64,000 nucleotides of DNA, from NCBI GenBank assembly GCA_046331705.1, contig JAXLQJ010000042.1, positions 3,007 through 67,006 on the forward strand, written 5' to 3'. Below, in pieces: positions 42,444 to 52,992 of the stretch. This DNA is from JADJOY01 sp046331705 [NCBI: bacterium] (GTDB taxonomy: Bacteria > JADJOY01). The notes below the pieces were generated by a model. The model did no database searches. It was not told where the DNA came from and saw nothing but the letters and a program-made list of their open reading frames with translations. Numbering within the stretch: the stretch's first letter is position 1; every line of letters starts with the position of its first letter. Position numbers and translations under genes: made by a program.

Positions 42444-43261
42444 AGCGCCCGCTCGCCGTGCTCGCCGTCAACGGCGCGCTCGTCGCCATCGCGACGCTCA
42501 CGTTGGTGCCATTTCTCTGGATGGTGAGCGCCTCGCTGATGCCCACCGGCGAGGCGAGCCAGATCCCGCCGCGCTTCCTGCCCAGCCAGGTCACGTTCGA
42601 GCACTACCGGCTGCTGCTCACGCGCCTCGACCTGGGGCGCCACCTCGGGGTGAGCCTGGTGCTGGCGAGCGCGATCACGGCGCTCGGGCTCGCGTTCAAC
42701 TCGATGGCCGGCTACGCGTTCGGCAAGCTCCCGTTCGCCGGCCGCGAGCGCATCTTCCAGGTGCTGCTGGCAGCCCTGGTGATCCCCGCGCAGGTCGCGA
42801 TGCTACCGCTCTTCCTGCTGCTCAAGGCGCTCGGCCTGGTCAACACGCTGGCGGGAGTCGTCGTTCCTGGACTGGCCAGCGTCTTCGGCATCTTCCTCGT
42901 CCGTCAGCACGCCCAGGGCATTCCGGACAGCATCCTCGACGCGGCGCGCGTGGACGGCGCAGGCGAGATCCGGATCTTCCGCTCCATCGCGCTTCGGCTG
43001 CTGACTCCCATCCTCGTGACGCTGGCCCTGTTCTCGTTCATGGGTGCCTGGAACGACTTCCTCTGGCCGCTGGTGGTGCTCACCGACGACCGCCTCTACA
43101 CCTTGCCGGTGGCGCTCGCCAATCTGGTGGGTGAGCACGTGCAGGACACGGAGCTCGTGATGGCGGGCGCCGTGGTGACGGTGCTGCCGGTGGTGCTTCT
43201 CTTCGTTGCGCTGCAGCGCTACTACGTGGCGGGGCTGATGGCGGGAGGGGTGAAGGGTTGA
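42440..43261 (+). CDS. ABC sugar transporter permease 2 (MalG/UgpE-like)
   Basis: 273 aa, six TM helices, EAA loop DAARVDGAGEIRIFRSIALRLLTP, and the conserved WNDFLWPLVVL near the C-terminus. It pairs with the preceding permease. The stop codon overlaps the TTG start of the following glycosidase-like gene (TTGA at 43258-43261), extending the coupled operon to at least four genes. The cognate ATPase is probably the MalK/UgpC-type protein at 54.7-55.8 kb on the other strand. Confidence 0.92.
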   Translation: MKRPLAVLAVNGALVAIATLTLVPFLWMVSASLMPTGEASQIPPRFLPSQVTFEHYRLLLTRLDLGRHLGVSLVLASAITALGLAFNSMAGYAFGKLPFAGRERIFQVLLAALVIPAQVAMLPLFLLLKALGLVNTLAGVVVPGLASVFGIFLVRQHAQGIPDSILDAARVDGAGEIRIFRSIALRLLTPILVTLALFSFMGAWNDFLWPLVVLTDDRLYTLPVALANLVGEHVQDTELVMAGAVVTVLPVVLLFVALQRYYVAGLMAGGVKG

Positions 43262-46200
43262 TTCGCTCTCATCGACACGGTTGCGCGGGCGCACGTCTGG
43301 CGGCGGCGCTCGTCGCGCTGGCGCTCGTCGGTGGCGCGTCCGGCGAGGCTCGCGCTGCGAGCGTCGTGCTCGACACGTTCGACACCCTCGACGGCTGGAC
43401 CACCGCGGCCTCGGAGGGGGCGGAGGTGCGCATCTCGACCGCTCCCGGGCCGAGCGGCAACGCGATGCGCATCGACTACGACCTGAGCCGCGGGCGCGGC
43501 TACGTGATTCTGCGCAAGGCTTTCCCGCTCGAGCTCCCGTCGAACTACGCCATCAGCTTCAAGCTGCGCGGCGAAGGCCTGCACAACGACTTCGAGCTCA
43601 AGCTCGTCGACCCCACCGGGCAACGCGTGTGGTGGCGCAAGCAGCGCGATTATTCCTTCCCGGTCGAATGGCAGCGGGTGGTGGTGCGGCGCTCGCGGCT
43701 CGAGTTCGCCTGGGGAACCACCAACGCGGACCTCACGCAGCTCGGCTCGCTCGAGCTCGCGATCGTGGCGAGCGACGGCGGCAAGGGGACCGTCTGGATC
43801 GACGACCTCGCCTTCGAGAAGCGCGAGCCCACCGCGGCCGAGCGACCCGCGCCCAGCGTGAGCCCCTCGTCGTTTCGCGAGGGCTTCGAGGGCGCGAAGC
43901 TGCTCGACGGCGCGCTCGACACGGCGTGGAAGAGCAAGCCGTTGCCCCGCGAGCAGCAGGTGACGATCGACTTCGGAACGAACCTCGAATACGGCGGCTT
44001 GATCCTCGACTGGGATCGCGACGACTACGCCACCACCTACCAGATCGAAACTTCGAGCGACGGCAACGAGTGGACGCCCGCGTTCCGCACCACCACGGGC
44101 GACGGCGGGCGCGTCTACGTGTACATGCCGGACGCCGAATCGCGCTTTCTGCGGGTCGCGATGCAGCGCTCGAGCCGCGCACGCGGTTACGGCATCCGCG
44201 AGCTCGCCGTCCAGCCGTACTCGTTCTCCGCGTCGCCCAACCAGTTCTTCGAGGCGATCGCCGCGGAAGCGCCTGCGGGCACGTATCCGCGCTATTTCCA
44301 GGGCAAACAGACCTACTGGACGGTGATCGGCGTTCCCGAGGACAGCAAGGAAGCGCTGCTCAACACCGACGGCATGCTGGAGCTCGGCCGCGGCGAGCTC
44401 TCCATCGAGCCGATCCTGCGCACCGACTCGGGCCCGATCACCTGGGCCCAGGCGGACCTCACCCAAACGCTCGCCGACGGCTATCTGCCGATTCCATCCG
44501 TCACGTGGCGCACCGCGGATCTGACCCTCACGGTCACGGCGGTGGCTGCTGGCGAGGCCGGTCACGCCGTCCTCTACGCCCGCTACCGCGTGGAGAACCA
44601 CGGCGCCGACGATGCGCCACTCGCGCTCTTCCTGGCCATGCGGCCATTCCAGGTCCTACCGCCGTGGCAGAACCTGAACATGTCGGGCGGTGTCGCCCAC
44701 GTGCAGGAGGTGCGCTTCGAGGGTACGGCGGCGCACATCAACGGCAACGTCGTGATGCCGCTCACGCCGCCCGATCGTTTCGGCGCGGCGAGCTTCGAGC
44801 AAGGCACCATCACCCGCTACGTCCTCGCCGGCGAGATCCCGGCGCAGCCCACGGCGTACGATCCGTTCGGCCTCGCGTCCGCCGCGTACCAGTACAACCT
44901 CTACCTCGCGCCGGGCACCTCCACCGAGGTGGACGTCGCCGTGCCCTTCGACCCCAAGGCGGACGGCCGTGACGTGGCGGCGCGCGGCTTCGACCAGGCG
45001 CTCGCGCAGACCGCGGACCGTTGGCGGCGCCTCCTCGATCGCGTCCAGCTGGACGTGCCCGAGAGCGCCCGCGAGGACGCGAACGCAGCCAAGAGCACCC
45101 TCGCCTACCTGCTGATCAATCGCGACGGTCCGGCGATCCAACCTGGATCGCGCACCTACCAGCGCTCGTGGATCCGCGACGGCGCGATCAGCTCGGCGGC
45201 GCTGCTGCGCGCCGGCTTTACCGAGGAGGTCCGCTCGTTCCTGCGTTGGTATGCGAGCTTCCAGGCGCCCGACGGCATGATCCCGTGCTGCGTCGACCGC
45301 CGCGGCGCGGATCTCACCGCCGAGCACGACAGCGCGGGCGCGTTCATCCACACGCTCGCGGACTACTACCGCTTCACCCGCGACGTCGGCTTCGTGTTCG
45401 AGCTCTGGCCGAACGTGATCCGCGCCGTCGACTACATGGCCAACCTGCGCGCGACCCAGATGACGGATGCCTTCCGCACTCCCGACAAGATCGATCGCTT
45501 CGGGCTTCTGCCCGAGTCGATCAGCCACGAGGGCTACTCGGCCCACGCCGTCCACTCGTACTGGGACGACTTCTTCGCCCTGCGCGGCCTCAGCGACGCC
45601 GCCGAGCTGGCACCGGTGCTCGGGGACGACCAGAACGCGCTTCGCTTCGGCGAGCTTCGCGATTCGTTCCGCGAGACGCTGCTCGCGTCCATCCACCACA
45701 CCGTCGAGCGCCAGAGCCTCGCGTACCTGCCCGGCTCGGTCGAGCTCGGCGATTTCGATCCCACCTCCACCGCCATCGCGCTGGTGCTCGATCTCGACCT
45801 CGGCGACGAGGTCGGCGCGCTGATCGGCCGCACGCTCGACCGCTACGTGAGCGAGGTGCGCCATCGCTTCTCCACCGGTGACTGGGACGCCTTCTCGCCC
45901 TACGAGCTACGCAACGTGGCGGCGCTGACCCGGCTCGGCAGGCGCGCGGACGCCACCGCGTTGCTCGATCAGCTCCTGCGCTATCGCCGGCCGATCGCCT
46001 GGAACGAGTGGGCCGAGATCGTGTGGCGCGACGCCGACGCGCCGCGCTTCATCGGCGACATGCCGCACACCTGGGTGGGTGCCGGCTATGCGAACGCGCT
46101 ACGCGATCTCTTCGCCTACGAGCGCGGCGCGGATCGAGCCCTCGTGCTCGGCGCGGGGCTGCCGCCGGAGTGGGTGTCCAGCGATGGCGGCATCGACGTC

Positions 46201-46437
46201 CGGCGCATGCCGACCTTCTACGGACCGCTCAGCTATTCGATGAAGGCCGAGTCGGCCAACCGCGTGCGGGTTCGGATCCAACCCACCGTCTCGATGCCGC
46301 CGGGCAAGATCGTGGTCGCGTCGCCGCTCGACCGCCCCATCCGCGGCGTCGAGGCCCGCCGGCCCGGCGTGCGTGCCGTCGAGAACGACCGCCTGGTGAT
46401 CGACCAGCTCCCCGCGGACTTCGTCGTCACCTTCTGA
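43258..46437 (+). CDS. Secreted discoidin-domain, six-hairpin glycosidase-like protein
   Basis: 1059 aa with signal peptide (AAALVALALVGGASGEARA). Order: a carbohydrate-binding-like beta-sandwich (about 35-195), an F5/8 type C (discoidin) domain (about 200-325; LDGALDTAWKSK, QVTIDFGTNLEYGG, FLRVAMQ), a second beta domain (330-600), and an (alpha/alpha)6 barrel (about 610-960) with SWIRDGAISSAALLRAGF and EHDSAGAFIHTLADYYRF, acidic residues placed as in six-hairpin glycosidases. TTG start at 43258 supported by GGAGGGG and by coupling to the permease. It likely acts on an envelope or extracellular polysaccharide; given the neighbours, a beta-glucan is a fair guess. CAZy family not identifiable by eye. 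Confidence 0.78.
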   Translation: MIRSHRHGCAGARLAAALVALALVGGASGEARAASVVLDTFDTLDGWTTAASEGAEVRISTAPGPSGNAMRIDYDLSRGRGYVILRKAFPLELPSNYAISFKLRGEGLHNDFELKLVDPTGQRVWWRKQRDYSFPVEWQRVVVRRSRLEFAWGTTNADLTQLGSLELAIVASDGGKGTVWIDDLAFEKREPTAAERPAPSVSPSSFREGFEGAKLLDGALDTAWKSKPLPREQQVTIDFGTNLEYGGLILDWDRDDYATTYQIETSSDGNEWTPAFRTTTGDGGRVYVYMPDAESRFLRVAMQRSSRARGYGIRELAVQPYSFSASPNQFFEAIAAEAPAGTYPRYFQGKQTYWTVIGVPEDSKEALLNTDGMLELGRGELSIEPILRTDSGPITWAQADLTQTLADGYLPIPSVTWRTADLTLTVTAVAAGEAGHAVLYARYRVENHGADDAPLALFLAMRPFQVLPPWQNLNMSGGVAHVQEVRFEGTAAHINGNVVMPLTPPDRFGAASFEQGTITRYVLAGEIPAQPTAYDPFGLASAAYQYNLYLAPGTSTEVDVAVPFDPKADGRDVAARGFDQALAQTADRWRRLLDRVQLDVPESAREDANAAKSTLAYLLINRDGPAIQPGSRTYQRSWIRDGAISSAALLRAGFTEEVRSFLRWYASFQAPDGMIPCCVDRRGADLTAEHDSAGAFIHTLADYYRFTRDVGFVFELWPNVIRAVDYMANLRATQMTDAFRTPDKIDRFGLLPESISHEGYSAHAVHSYWDDFFALRGLSDAAELAPVLGDDQNALRFGELRDSFRETLLASIHHTVERQSLAYLPGSVELGDFDPTSTAIALVLDLDLGDEVGALIGRTLDRYVSEVRHRFSTGDWDAFSPYELRNVAALTRLGRRADATALLDQLLRYRRPIAWNEWAEIVWRDADAPRFIGDMPHTWVGAGYANALRDLFAYERGADRALVLGAGLPPEWVSSDGGIDVRRMPTFYGPLSYSMKAESANRVRVRIQPTVSMPPGKIVVASPLDRPIRGVEARRPGVRAVENDRLVIDQLPADFVVTF

Positions 46438-46534
46438 TGGATCGCGCGTCCGCCCAGCGCCCGCGCTCCATCGATTCCCGTCGAGGGCTCGCCGCGTCGC
46501 ACGCCGCGCCCTCGCCACGATCCCGAGGTGCCCG

Positions 46535-49500
46535 ATGACCGAACCGACCGCGATGCCGCGTCTCGATCGCCTTCAGGATGGGTTCCCGCACGGCCGCGTG
46601 CTCTCGAACGGTCGCATGCAAACCCTCGTCACCGGCGCGGGTGCGGGCTTCACGACCTGGGACGGCCTCGCGCTCACCGGCTGGTCGGGCGACCGCACCT
46701 GCGACGACGAGGGGACCTTCGTCTTCTGCCGCGACGTCCACACGGGACGCGTGTGGTCGCTCGGCGCGCGGCCGGTGCCGAGCTGCCCCGATGCGTACGT
46801 CGTCACGGGCGTGCCAGGATGCGTGCGTTTCGAGCGCGAGGACGGCGAGCTCGAGGCGGTCTGCGAGATCGCGATCGCGCCCGAGGACGACGTCGAGCTG
46901 CGGCGGGTGCGGATCGCCAACCGCGGCGAGCGGCCGCGCCGGCTCGAGCTCACCACCTACCTCGAGGTGGTCATCCACCATCCCGGGGCGCACGCCGCCC
47001 ATCCCGTCTTCTCGCGCCTCTTCGTGGCGACCGAGTGGGACGCCGCGGCCCAGACGCTGCTGGCGCGGCGGCGCCCCTACTCGCCCGGTGCGCGAGCGCC
47101 ATGGCTCGCGCAGGCCTGGGTGGGACCCGGCACGCTCGAGATCGAGACCGACCGCAAGCGATTCCTCGGCAGAGGTGGAGACCGCGCCGCGCCACGCGCC
47201 ATCGTCGCCGGCATCCCGCTCTCCGGCTCCGTCGGCAGCGTGCTGGATCCGGTGTTCGCGATCCGCCGCACCGTCGACGTGGGGGCGGGTGAAACCGTGG
47301 AGCTCGCGTCGCTGGTGGCGGCGGCGAACGACCGTGAAAGCGCGCTGGCGCAGCTCGGCCGGCTCGTCGACCCTTCTCGCTGGTCGGGCGTCTTCGAGGC
47401 GGCCGCTCAGCAGGAGCTCGAGCGCCTCGACCGGCTCGGCGCGAGCACCCGTGACGCGGATTTTCTCCACGAGCTCGCGACGGCGCTGCTCTACGGCCGA
47501 GTCGCCGCACCCGCGCACACACCCGCCGCTTCGCCGCCGATGCGCGCCGCCCAGGCACGCGCCTATTGGAACGCGCTGGGCCTCGCCGTTCCGGTTGGCG
47601 ACGACGTCGTCGACGCGGTGGGCGCGGAGCTCGCTGCAGCGCACGCGACCACGAGCTACCCCAGCGGCGCCGGGAGCGCGGCGGTGCCGTCGCACGCCGC
47701 GGTCTCGGCCACCGTCGCCGCGACCGTCGCCGCGACCGAGCCGCTCGCCTTCGACAACGGCTACGGCGGCTTCTCCGAGTCAGGCGACGAATACGTGATC
47801 CGCATCGTCCCGGACGGTGGCCACGCGGGGCTGCCGCCGCTCCCGTGGATCAACGCGATCTCGAACGCGCATTTCGGCTGCCTCGTGACCGAGTCCGGCG
47901 CCGGCTACACCTGGAGTCGCAACTCCCGCGAGCACCGGCTCACGCCGTGGTCGAACGATCCGGTGAGCGACCCGCACGGCGAGGCGCTCTACGTCCGCGA
48001 CGATTCGAACGGACGGCTGTGGTCGCCCTGTCCCGGTCCGGTCGTCTCCGCCGAACCGTGCGAGGTGCGCCACGGCTTCGGTTACACGCGTTTCCGCCGC
48101 GAGGTCGAGGGCCTCGCCCACGAGCTGACGGTCTTCGTCGCCCGCGACGCGCCGGTGAAGATCGCTTGGCTCGCGATCCACAACGCCGGCGACTCCCCGC
48201 GCGCCGTGACGGTGTCGAGCTACGCGCGCTTCGTCCTCGGCGTGTTGCCGAGCGACACCGTGCGCGCCGTGGTCACGAGCCTCGACGAGTCGAGCGGCGC
48301 GATCGTCGCACGCAATCCGGCCAGCCCGGATTTCGCCGATGGCTACACCTTCGCCGCCGTCGTCACCGACGCCGCGGTCGGATCGATCACCTGCACGGGT
48401 GATCGCACGGCATTCCTCGGCCGCAACGGTTCCGTGTCCGCGCCCGCTGCCGTCGTCGCGCCTCACGGCGCTCTCGACGGCCGCACGGGCGCGGGCCTCG
48501 ATCCGTGCGCCGCGTTCCGCGTGCCCATCCAGGTCCCCGCGCACGGCGGCGCGACACTCGCATTCCTCCTCGGCGAGACCACGGATCTCGACGACGCACG
48601 CGCGCTGATCGCGAGCCTGAGCGAGCCCGGCGCCGTGCGCGCCGCCTTCGAGGAGGCGCGCTCCGAGTGGCACCACATGGTCTCCGCCGTGCGCGTGCGC
48701 ACACCCGCTCCCGCCATCGACCGCATGCTGAGCGGCTGGCTCGCATACCAGACGCTCTCGTGCCGGCTGTGGGGTCGCTCCGCCTTCTATCAATCGGGCG
48801 GCGCCTTCGGATTCCGCGATCAGCTCCAGGACAGCGCGGGCTTGCTTCATCATCGTCCCGGGCTGACTCGCGCCCAGATCCTGCTTCACGCGGGTCATCA
48901 ATTCCGCGAAGGCGACGTGCTCCACTGGTGGCATCCACCCAAGGATCGCGGCACACGCACCCGCTTCTCCGACGATCTGGTGTGGCTGCCGTACGTGACC
49001 GCGACGTACGTCCACGCCACCGGCGACGCGAGCGTGCTCGACGAGACGGCGCCGTTCCTGAGCCAGCGCGGCTGCTCGAGCCCGGCGAGGACGAGACGTA
49101 TCTGGAGCCCGCGGACTCGGGCGAGTCCGCATCCGTCTACGAGCACTGCTGCCGGGTGCTCGATCGCTCGCTCACCCGCGGCGCGCACGGCCTGCCGCTC
49201 ATGGGCACCGGCGACTGGAACGACGGCATGAATCGCGTCGGCCGCGAGGGTCGTGGCGAGAGCGTGTGGCTGGCGTTCTTCCTGGTCCACGTCATCGACG
49301 CCTTCGCGCCGCTCGCCGAGGCGGCGCGGCGAGGGCGAGCGCGCGGCGCGATATCGCGCCTATCGGGACGAGCTTCGCCGCGCCATCGAGGCACACACCT
49401 GGGACGGTGCCTGGTACCGACGCGCGTACTACGACGACGGCACGCCGCTCGGCCGGGCCGCCGACGACGAGTGCCGCATCGACGCGCTGGCCCAGGCGTG

Positions 49501-50195
49501 GGCGGTGATCTCGGGCGTCGCCCCGCGCGAGCGCGCCGAGGCCGCGCTGGACGCGGTGGAACGCGAGCTGGTGCTCGACGATCCCGGCATGATCCGCCTG
49601 CTCACGCCTCCTTTCGACAAGACCGCGCGCGAGCCGGGCTACATCAAGGGGTACCTACCGGGGATCCGCGAGAACGGCGGCCAGTACACCCATGCCGCGC
49701 TGTGGGTGGTGCGCGCCCTCGCCGAGCTGGGCGCCGCGAGCGGGCCGTCGAGCTCTTCACCAAGCTCATTCCGTCCATCACGGACGGGATCGCGCCGCCG
49801 TGGACGTGTACCAGGTGGAGCCCTACGTGGTCGTGGCGGACATCTACGGCGTCGAGCCCCACGTCGGTCGCGGCGGCTGGACCTGGTACACGTGCCTGTC
49901 CGGCTGGATGCTGCGGGTGGGGCTGGAATCGATCCTCGGGCTCACCGTCGAGAACGGCTGCACGCTGGTGCTGGCGCCGCGCGTCCCCGACCTCGGGCCC
50001 AGATACGCGATCGATTGGCGCGCGCCGGATGGGCGAACGAGCTACGCGATCGAGGTCGCGAACCCCACGGGACGTGCGGCGCAGGTGGTGGCGGTGGCGC
50101 TCGACGGCGCAGCGCTCGACGTCGTCGCCGGTGCGGCGCGCATCCCCATCGCACGCGACGGCGCCACACATCGCGTCCAGGTGACGCTCGGTTGA
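46535..50195 (+). pseudogene. GH94 beta-glucan phosphorylase (NdvB C-terminal-half type), frameshifted
   Basis: About 1220 codons. Two successive beta-sandwich domains (first starting near NGRMQTLVTGAGAGFTTWDG, second near FDNGYGGFSESGDEYVI) and an (alpha/alpha)6 catalytic barrel with FGFRDQLQDS, LMGTGDWNDGMNRVG (general-acid Asp) and a C-terminal GGWTWYTCLSGW. This is the GH94 half of cyclic beta-1,2-glucan synthase without its GT84 part, and also resembles 1,2-beta-oligoglucan phosphorylase. Intact to about 49065. The homologous protein then continues only by changing frame near 49068 (-1), 49327 (+1), 49735 (-1) and 49799 (-1), ending at 50195. Without correction, translation stops at 49231, before the full catalytic domain. 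No signal peptide, so cytoplasmic. Confidence 0.85.
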
Positions 50196-50237
50196 GCGCG
50201 AGCGCACACGCTCGCACGCACGAGGAGGTGTCGAACG

Positions 50238-50779
50238 ATGCCCAATCCAACGACCGGCCGGCGGCGCCGCCGTGCAGCGATCACCCTGGTTCTGGCAATG
50301 GCGTGCGCCTCCGGCGCCGCGCGCGCCAGCGACGACGCCCACACCCGTGTGACCGGAACGGTGCGCGTGGCCGCGCGTGAGCTGCCTGCCCAGATCCGCG
50401 TGCTCTGCGACGACCCGCGCCAGCCCGAGATCCAGCTCGCCGTGGTCTTCGCAAGCGGCGCCGAGGCTGCCGGCCCGACGCCCTGTTCCTGTTCGGCGTC
50501 TTCGAAGGACCCGACGGCAAACCCGCGCCCATCGCCATCCAGATCACGCCCCCGAACGGCAAGCCGTGGAAGGCGTCCTACACCTCGTCGGCGGGCTGGT
50601 TCGGCGTCGAGAACGAATACCTCTTCAGCCTCAAACCTGCCGACGGCAAGGCCTTCCTGAAGCACGCAGCCGCGGCGAAGACCGTCACGGTGACGATCGC
50701 CTCGCAGCAGGCGACGCTGGCGTTCACCTTCGCCGACGCCAGCGAATCGCTCGCCAAGGCCGCTGCCGCCTGCCGCTGA
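50238..50779 (+). pseudogene. Small secreted protein, single frameshift
   Basis: About 180 codons with a signal peptide (RRAAITLVLAMACASGAARAS). The first frame runs to GAEAAGP; the protein then plainly continues one frame over as DALFLFGVFEGPDGKPAP, WKASYTSSAGWFGVENEY and a C-terminal TVTVTIASQQATLAFTFADA, to TGA at 50777-50779. A missing G near 50477 explains it (GGCCC-GACGCC for GGCCCGGACGCC). GAGGAGG 9 nt upstream gives a strong start. Family not recognised; beta-rich, probably periplasmic. It follows the GH94 gene by 42 bp and is likely co-transcribed. Confidence 0.65.
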
Positions 50780-50791
50780 TCCGCGCGACGG

Positions 50792-52852
50792 TCACGGTGG
50801 CGCGGACGAGAGCACCACGCCTTCGGCGAGGTCGCCGACCAGCGTCGCAACCGTCACCACCGGGACTCCGCTCGGCCTCGCCGCTGACTGCGCGCAGCAG
50901 CGCGGGATCGTGGCGGCGATGGTTCCAGGCGAGCTCGACGCGCAGCGGTCCGCTCGCCGCCGCGGCGGGCAGCACGATCTCGTCCACGCGTGCGTTTCGC
51001 GCGGGGATCTCGCCCAGCCGCCCCAGGCGCGCCACGGCCACAGGCGGTGATCGGTGATCGCCATGCCTTCGGCGTCCCACAGGCGCTTTCCCAGTCGAAC
51101 GCCGTCCTCGGGACCGTCGAAGCCGCGATTCACGAGCTCGCGCCCATCGGCAGCGCGGACGCGGATCGCGAGCCAGGTCTGGGTGAGATCGTTCGGGCCC
51201 TCGGCGAACGCATGACCGACCCGCTCGGTGGCGCGCGTCTCGATGCGCACGATCGGCTGGCCCGCGCGGGTCCCGAGCGTGGCGGTCAGGCGGACCAGCG
51301 GCAGCGCCGCCGCGGGCGGCTCGGAGACCGCGCCCCGTGCGGGTATCGGCAGGTTGCCCTTCAGGTGGGCGACCACGTCCGCCTCGGCCGCTTCGCCGCC
51401 GGCGATGCGAGCGACGTAGGTGCTGCCGCCCAGGAATCGATGGTCGAGGACCACGTAGCCCTCGAACGCGTAGAAGCGCGGCATGTGGCAGCGCTGGCAG
51501 CTCGCGCGGTCGAGGGCACCAGCCGCGTTCTCCCAGCTCCCGTATTGGTCCTGGACCACGTCGTGGAGACGGCCCCCGGTCGCCTCGCCGAGCGTCTGGA
51601 AATGACACGGACGGCAGCTCACCGGCGCCGCCAGCGCCGCGCGGAACTCGCGGCGGTGCAATCCGATGCGGCTCGAGACCAGCACGCTCGGGACCTCGGA
51701 CGTGCCCCGGAGGAAGGCGGGAAAGGAACCCGAGAGCTCGCTCAGGAAGCGGCGGCCCGCGCCGGAAAGCGGCGTGACCGCGATCGGCAGCGGACCGTCT
51801 CCCGCGCTCGCGACCCTGCGATGACAGCTCACGCAATGCACGCCGGCGGCGTACCCCTCGCTCGCGATCGCCGCCTCGACTCCCACCCGCCGCGGATCGG
51901 CCGCGTGCGGCGCATGGCATTGCAGGCATTCGACCACCGCCGCACCGCCGCGCGCGGCGGCGAGGCGACGCACCATGCCCGTGAAGAGCGGATTCCGCGC
52001 CGCGTACGCATGCGTCGAGACGCGCCACGTCTCCGAGACCGAGATGTGGCAGCCGTCACACGCGTCCGGAACGATGGCGGCGAAGTCCTTCCCCGCGTTG
52101 ACCAGCGCGTCGGGATCGCCGACGAGCGGCTCGATCACGCGCGACTGCCGCCACACGAACGAGGCCACGAGCGCGAGCGCCAGCGCCGCCACCGGCGCGG
52201 CCACGCGGACGAGCGGCGCGCGCCACGCGAACACACGCCCGGCGGACTCGCCTCCGACGCGCGCTCGGCGGCGTGATCCCAGCACGTGCAATCCACCGGC
52301 GGCGAGCACCAACCCCGCCGTGATGACGTGGATGTACCAGAGCCCGTTGGCCGCGATGCCGCCGACCGTGAGGAGGCCCGCCAGGCTGCCGACCACCCCG
52401 AGCGCCACCAGCAAGAGTCCCGTCGCCGTCGACGCTCTCACCCCACGCCGCAGCGCGCGAACGGCGAGCACGATCACGTAGCCGAGGAGCAGCAGCGCGA
52501 TCACCCGATTGTGCAAGTTCGCGGCGGCGCGCTGCTCGGCGGTGATGACGCGCCGGCCTGCGGGATAAGCGAACAGGCTCACGATCAGCACCAGGCCGAC
52601 CGGGAGGATCCACGGCAGCCTGCGCGCGCTGCGAACGCTGGGGCCGAAGACCTCCACCACGTGGACGAGGACGTAGAGCCCCACCCACGGCAACAGCGCC
52701 ACGCCCAGGGCGCCGTGGGCGAGCTGAATCAACTGCACCCACGGCGGCGGCTCGCGAACGAGAAGCGTGCCCACACCCGTCGTCGCGACCACGACGAAGA
52801 TCCCCGCGACCACTCCGCGCAGCCGCCCTTCCCAGCTCATTCGCTCGTGCAT
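50792..52852 (-). CDS. Membrane-anchored pentahaem cytochrome c
   Basis: 686 aa. Six or seven TM helices (about 12-32, 42-68, 80-95, 115-135, 145-165, 172-192, 215-235) with buried histidines (46, 64, 114, 175) that could ligate b-haem, then a periplasmic domain with five CxxCH motifs at 265-269, 309-313, 340-344, 413-417 and 452-456, and a C-terminal beta domain (VRIETRATERVGHAFAEG). The layout suits a quinol-linked electron-transfer module. The last 80 residues are scrambled: the expected continuation (LGRLGEIPARNARVDEIVLPA) lies in another frame between a -1 change near 51041 and a +1 change near 50867, after which the original frame (VVTVATLVGDLAEGVVLSS) resumes. ATG 52852 chosen. Confidence 0.82.
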   Translation of the reverse strand: MHERMSWEGRLRGVVAGIFVVVATTGVGTLLVREPPPWVQLIQLAHGALGVALLPWVGLYVLVHVVEVFGPSVRSARRLPWILPVGLVLIVSLFAYPAGRRVITAEQRAAANLHNRVIALLLLGYVIVLAVRALRRGVRASTATGLLLVALGVVGSLAGLLTVGGIAANGLWYIHVITAGLVLAAGGLHVLGSRRRARVGGESAGRVFAWRAPLVRVAAPVAALALALVASFVWRQSRVIEPLVGDPDALVNAGKDFAAIVPDACDGCHISVSETWRVSTHAYAARNPLFTGMVRRLAAARGGAAVVECLQCHAPHAADPRRVGVEAAIASEGYAAGVHCVSCHRRVASAGDGPLPIAVTPLSGAGRRFLSELSGSFPAFLRGTSEVPSVLVSSRIGLHRREFRAALAAPVSCRPCHFQTLGEATGGRLHDVVQDQYGSWENAAGALDRASCQRCHMPRFYAFEGYVVLDHRFLGGSTYVARIAGGEAAEADVVAHLKGNLPIPARGAVSEPPAAALPLVRLTATLGTRAGQPIVRIETRATERVGHAFAEGPNDLTQTWLAIRVRAADGRELVNRGFDGPEDGVRLGKRLWDAEGMAITDHRLWPWRAWGGWARSPRETHAWTRSCCPPRRRADRCASSSPGTIAATIPRCCAQSAARPSGVPVVTVATLVGDLAEGVVLSSAPP

Positions 52853-52992
52853 GGCGCGCTCGGATTCTAGATGAAGGCGTCGCGCGTTGGATCGACGGAC
52901 CCGACCGACGAGCGCGACACGCACGTCACGAGCTGCACGGCGTCGCGGCGGCGCAGCGAGTCACGCCCACGCCGCCACGCGCCCGGGACGAC

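Noticed and set aside
49060-49800. Programmed ribosomal frameshifting in the GH94 gene
   Set aside because: Four shifts in both directions, none at a slippery heptamer, and neighbouring genes show the same defect; sequence error or decay explains it better.
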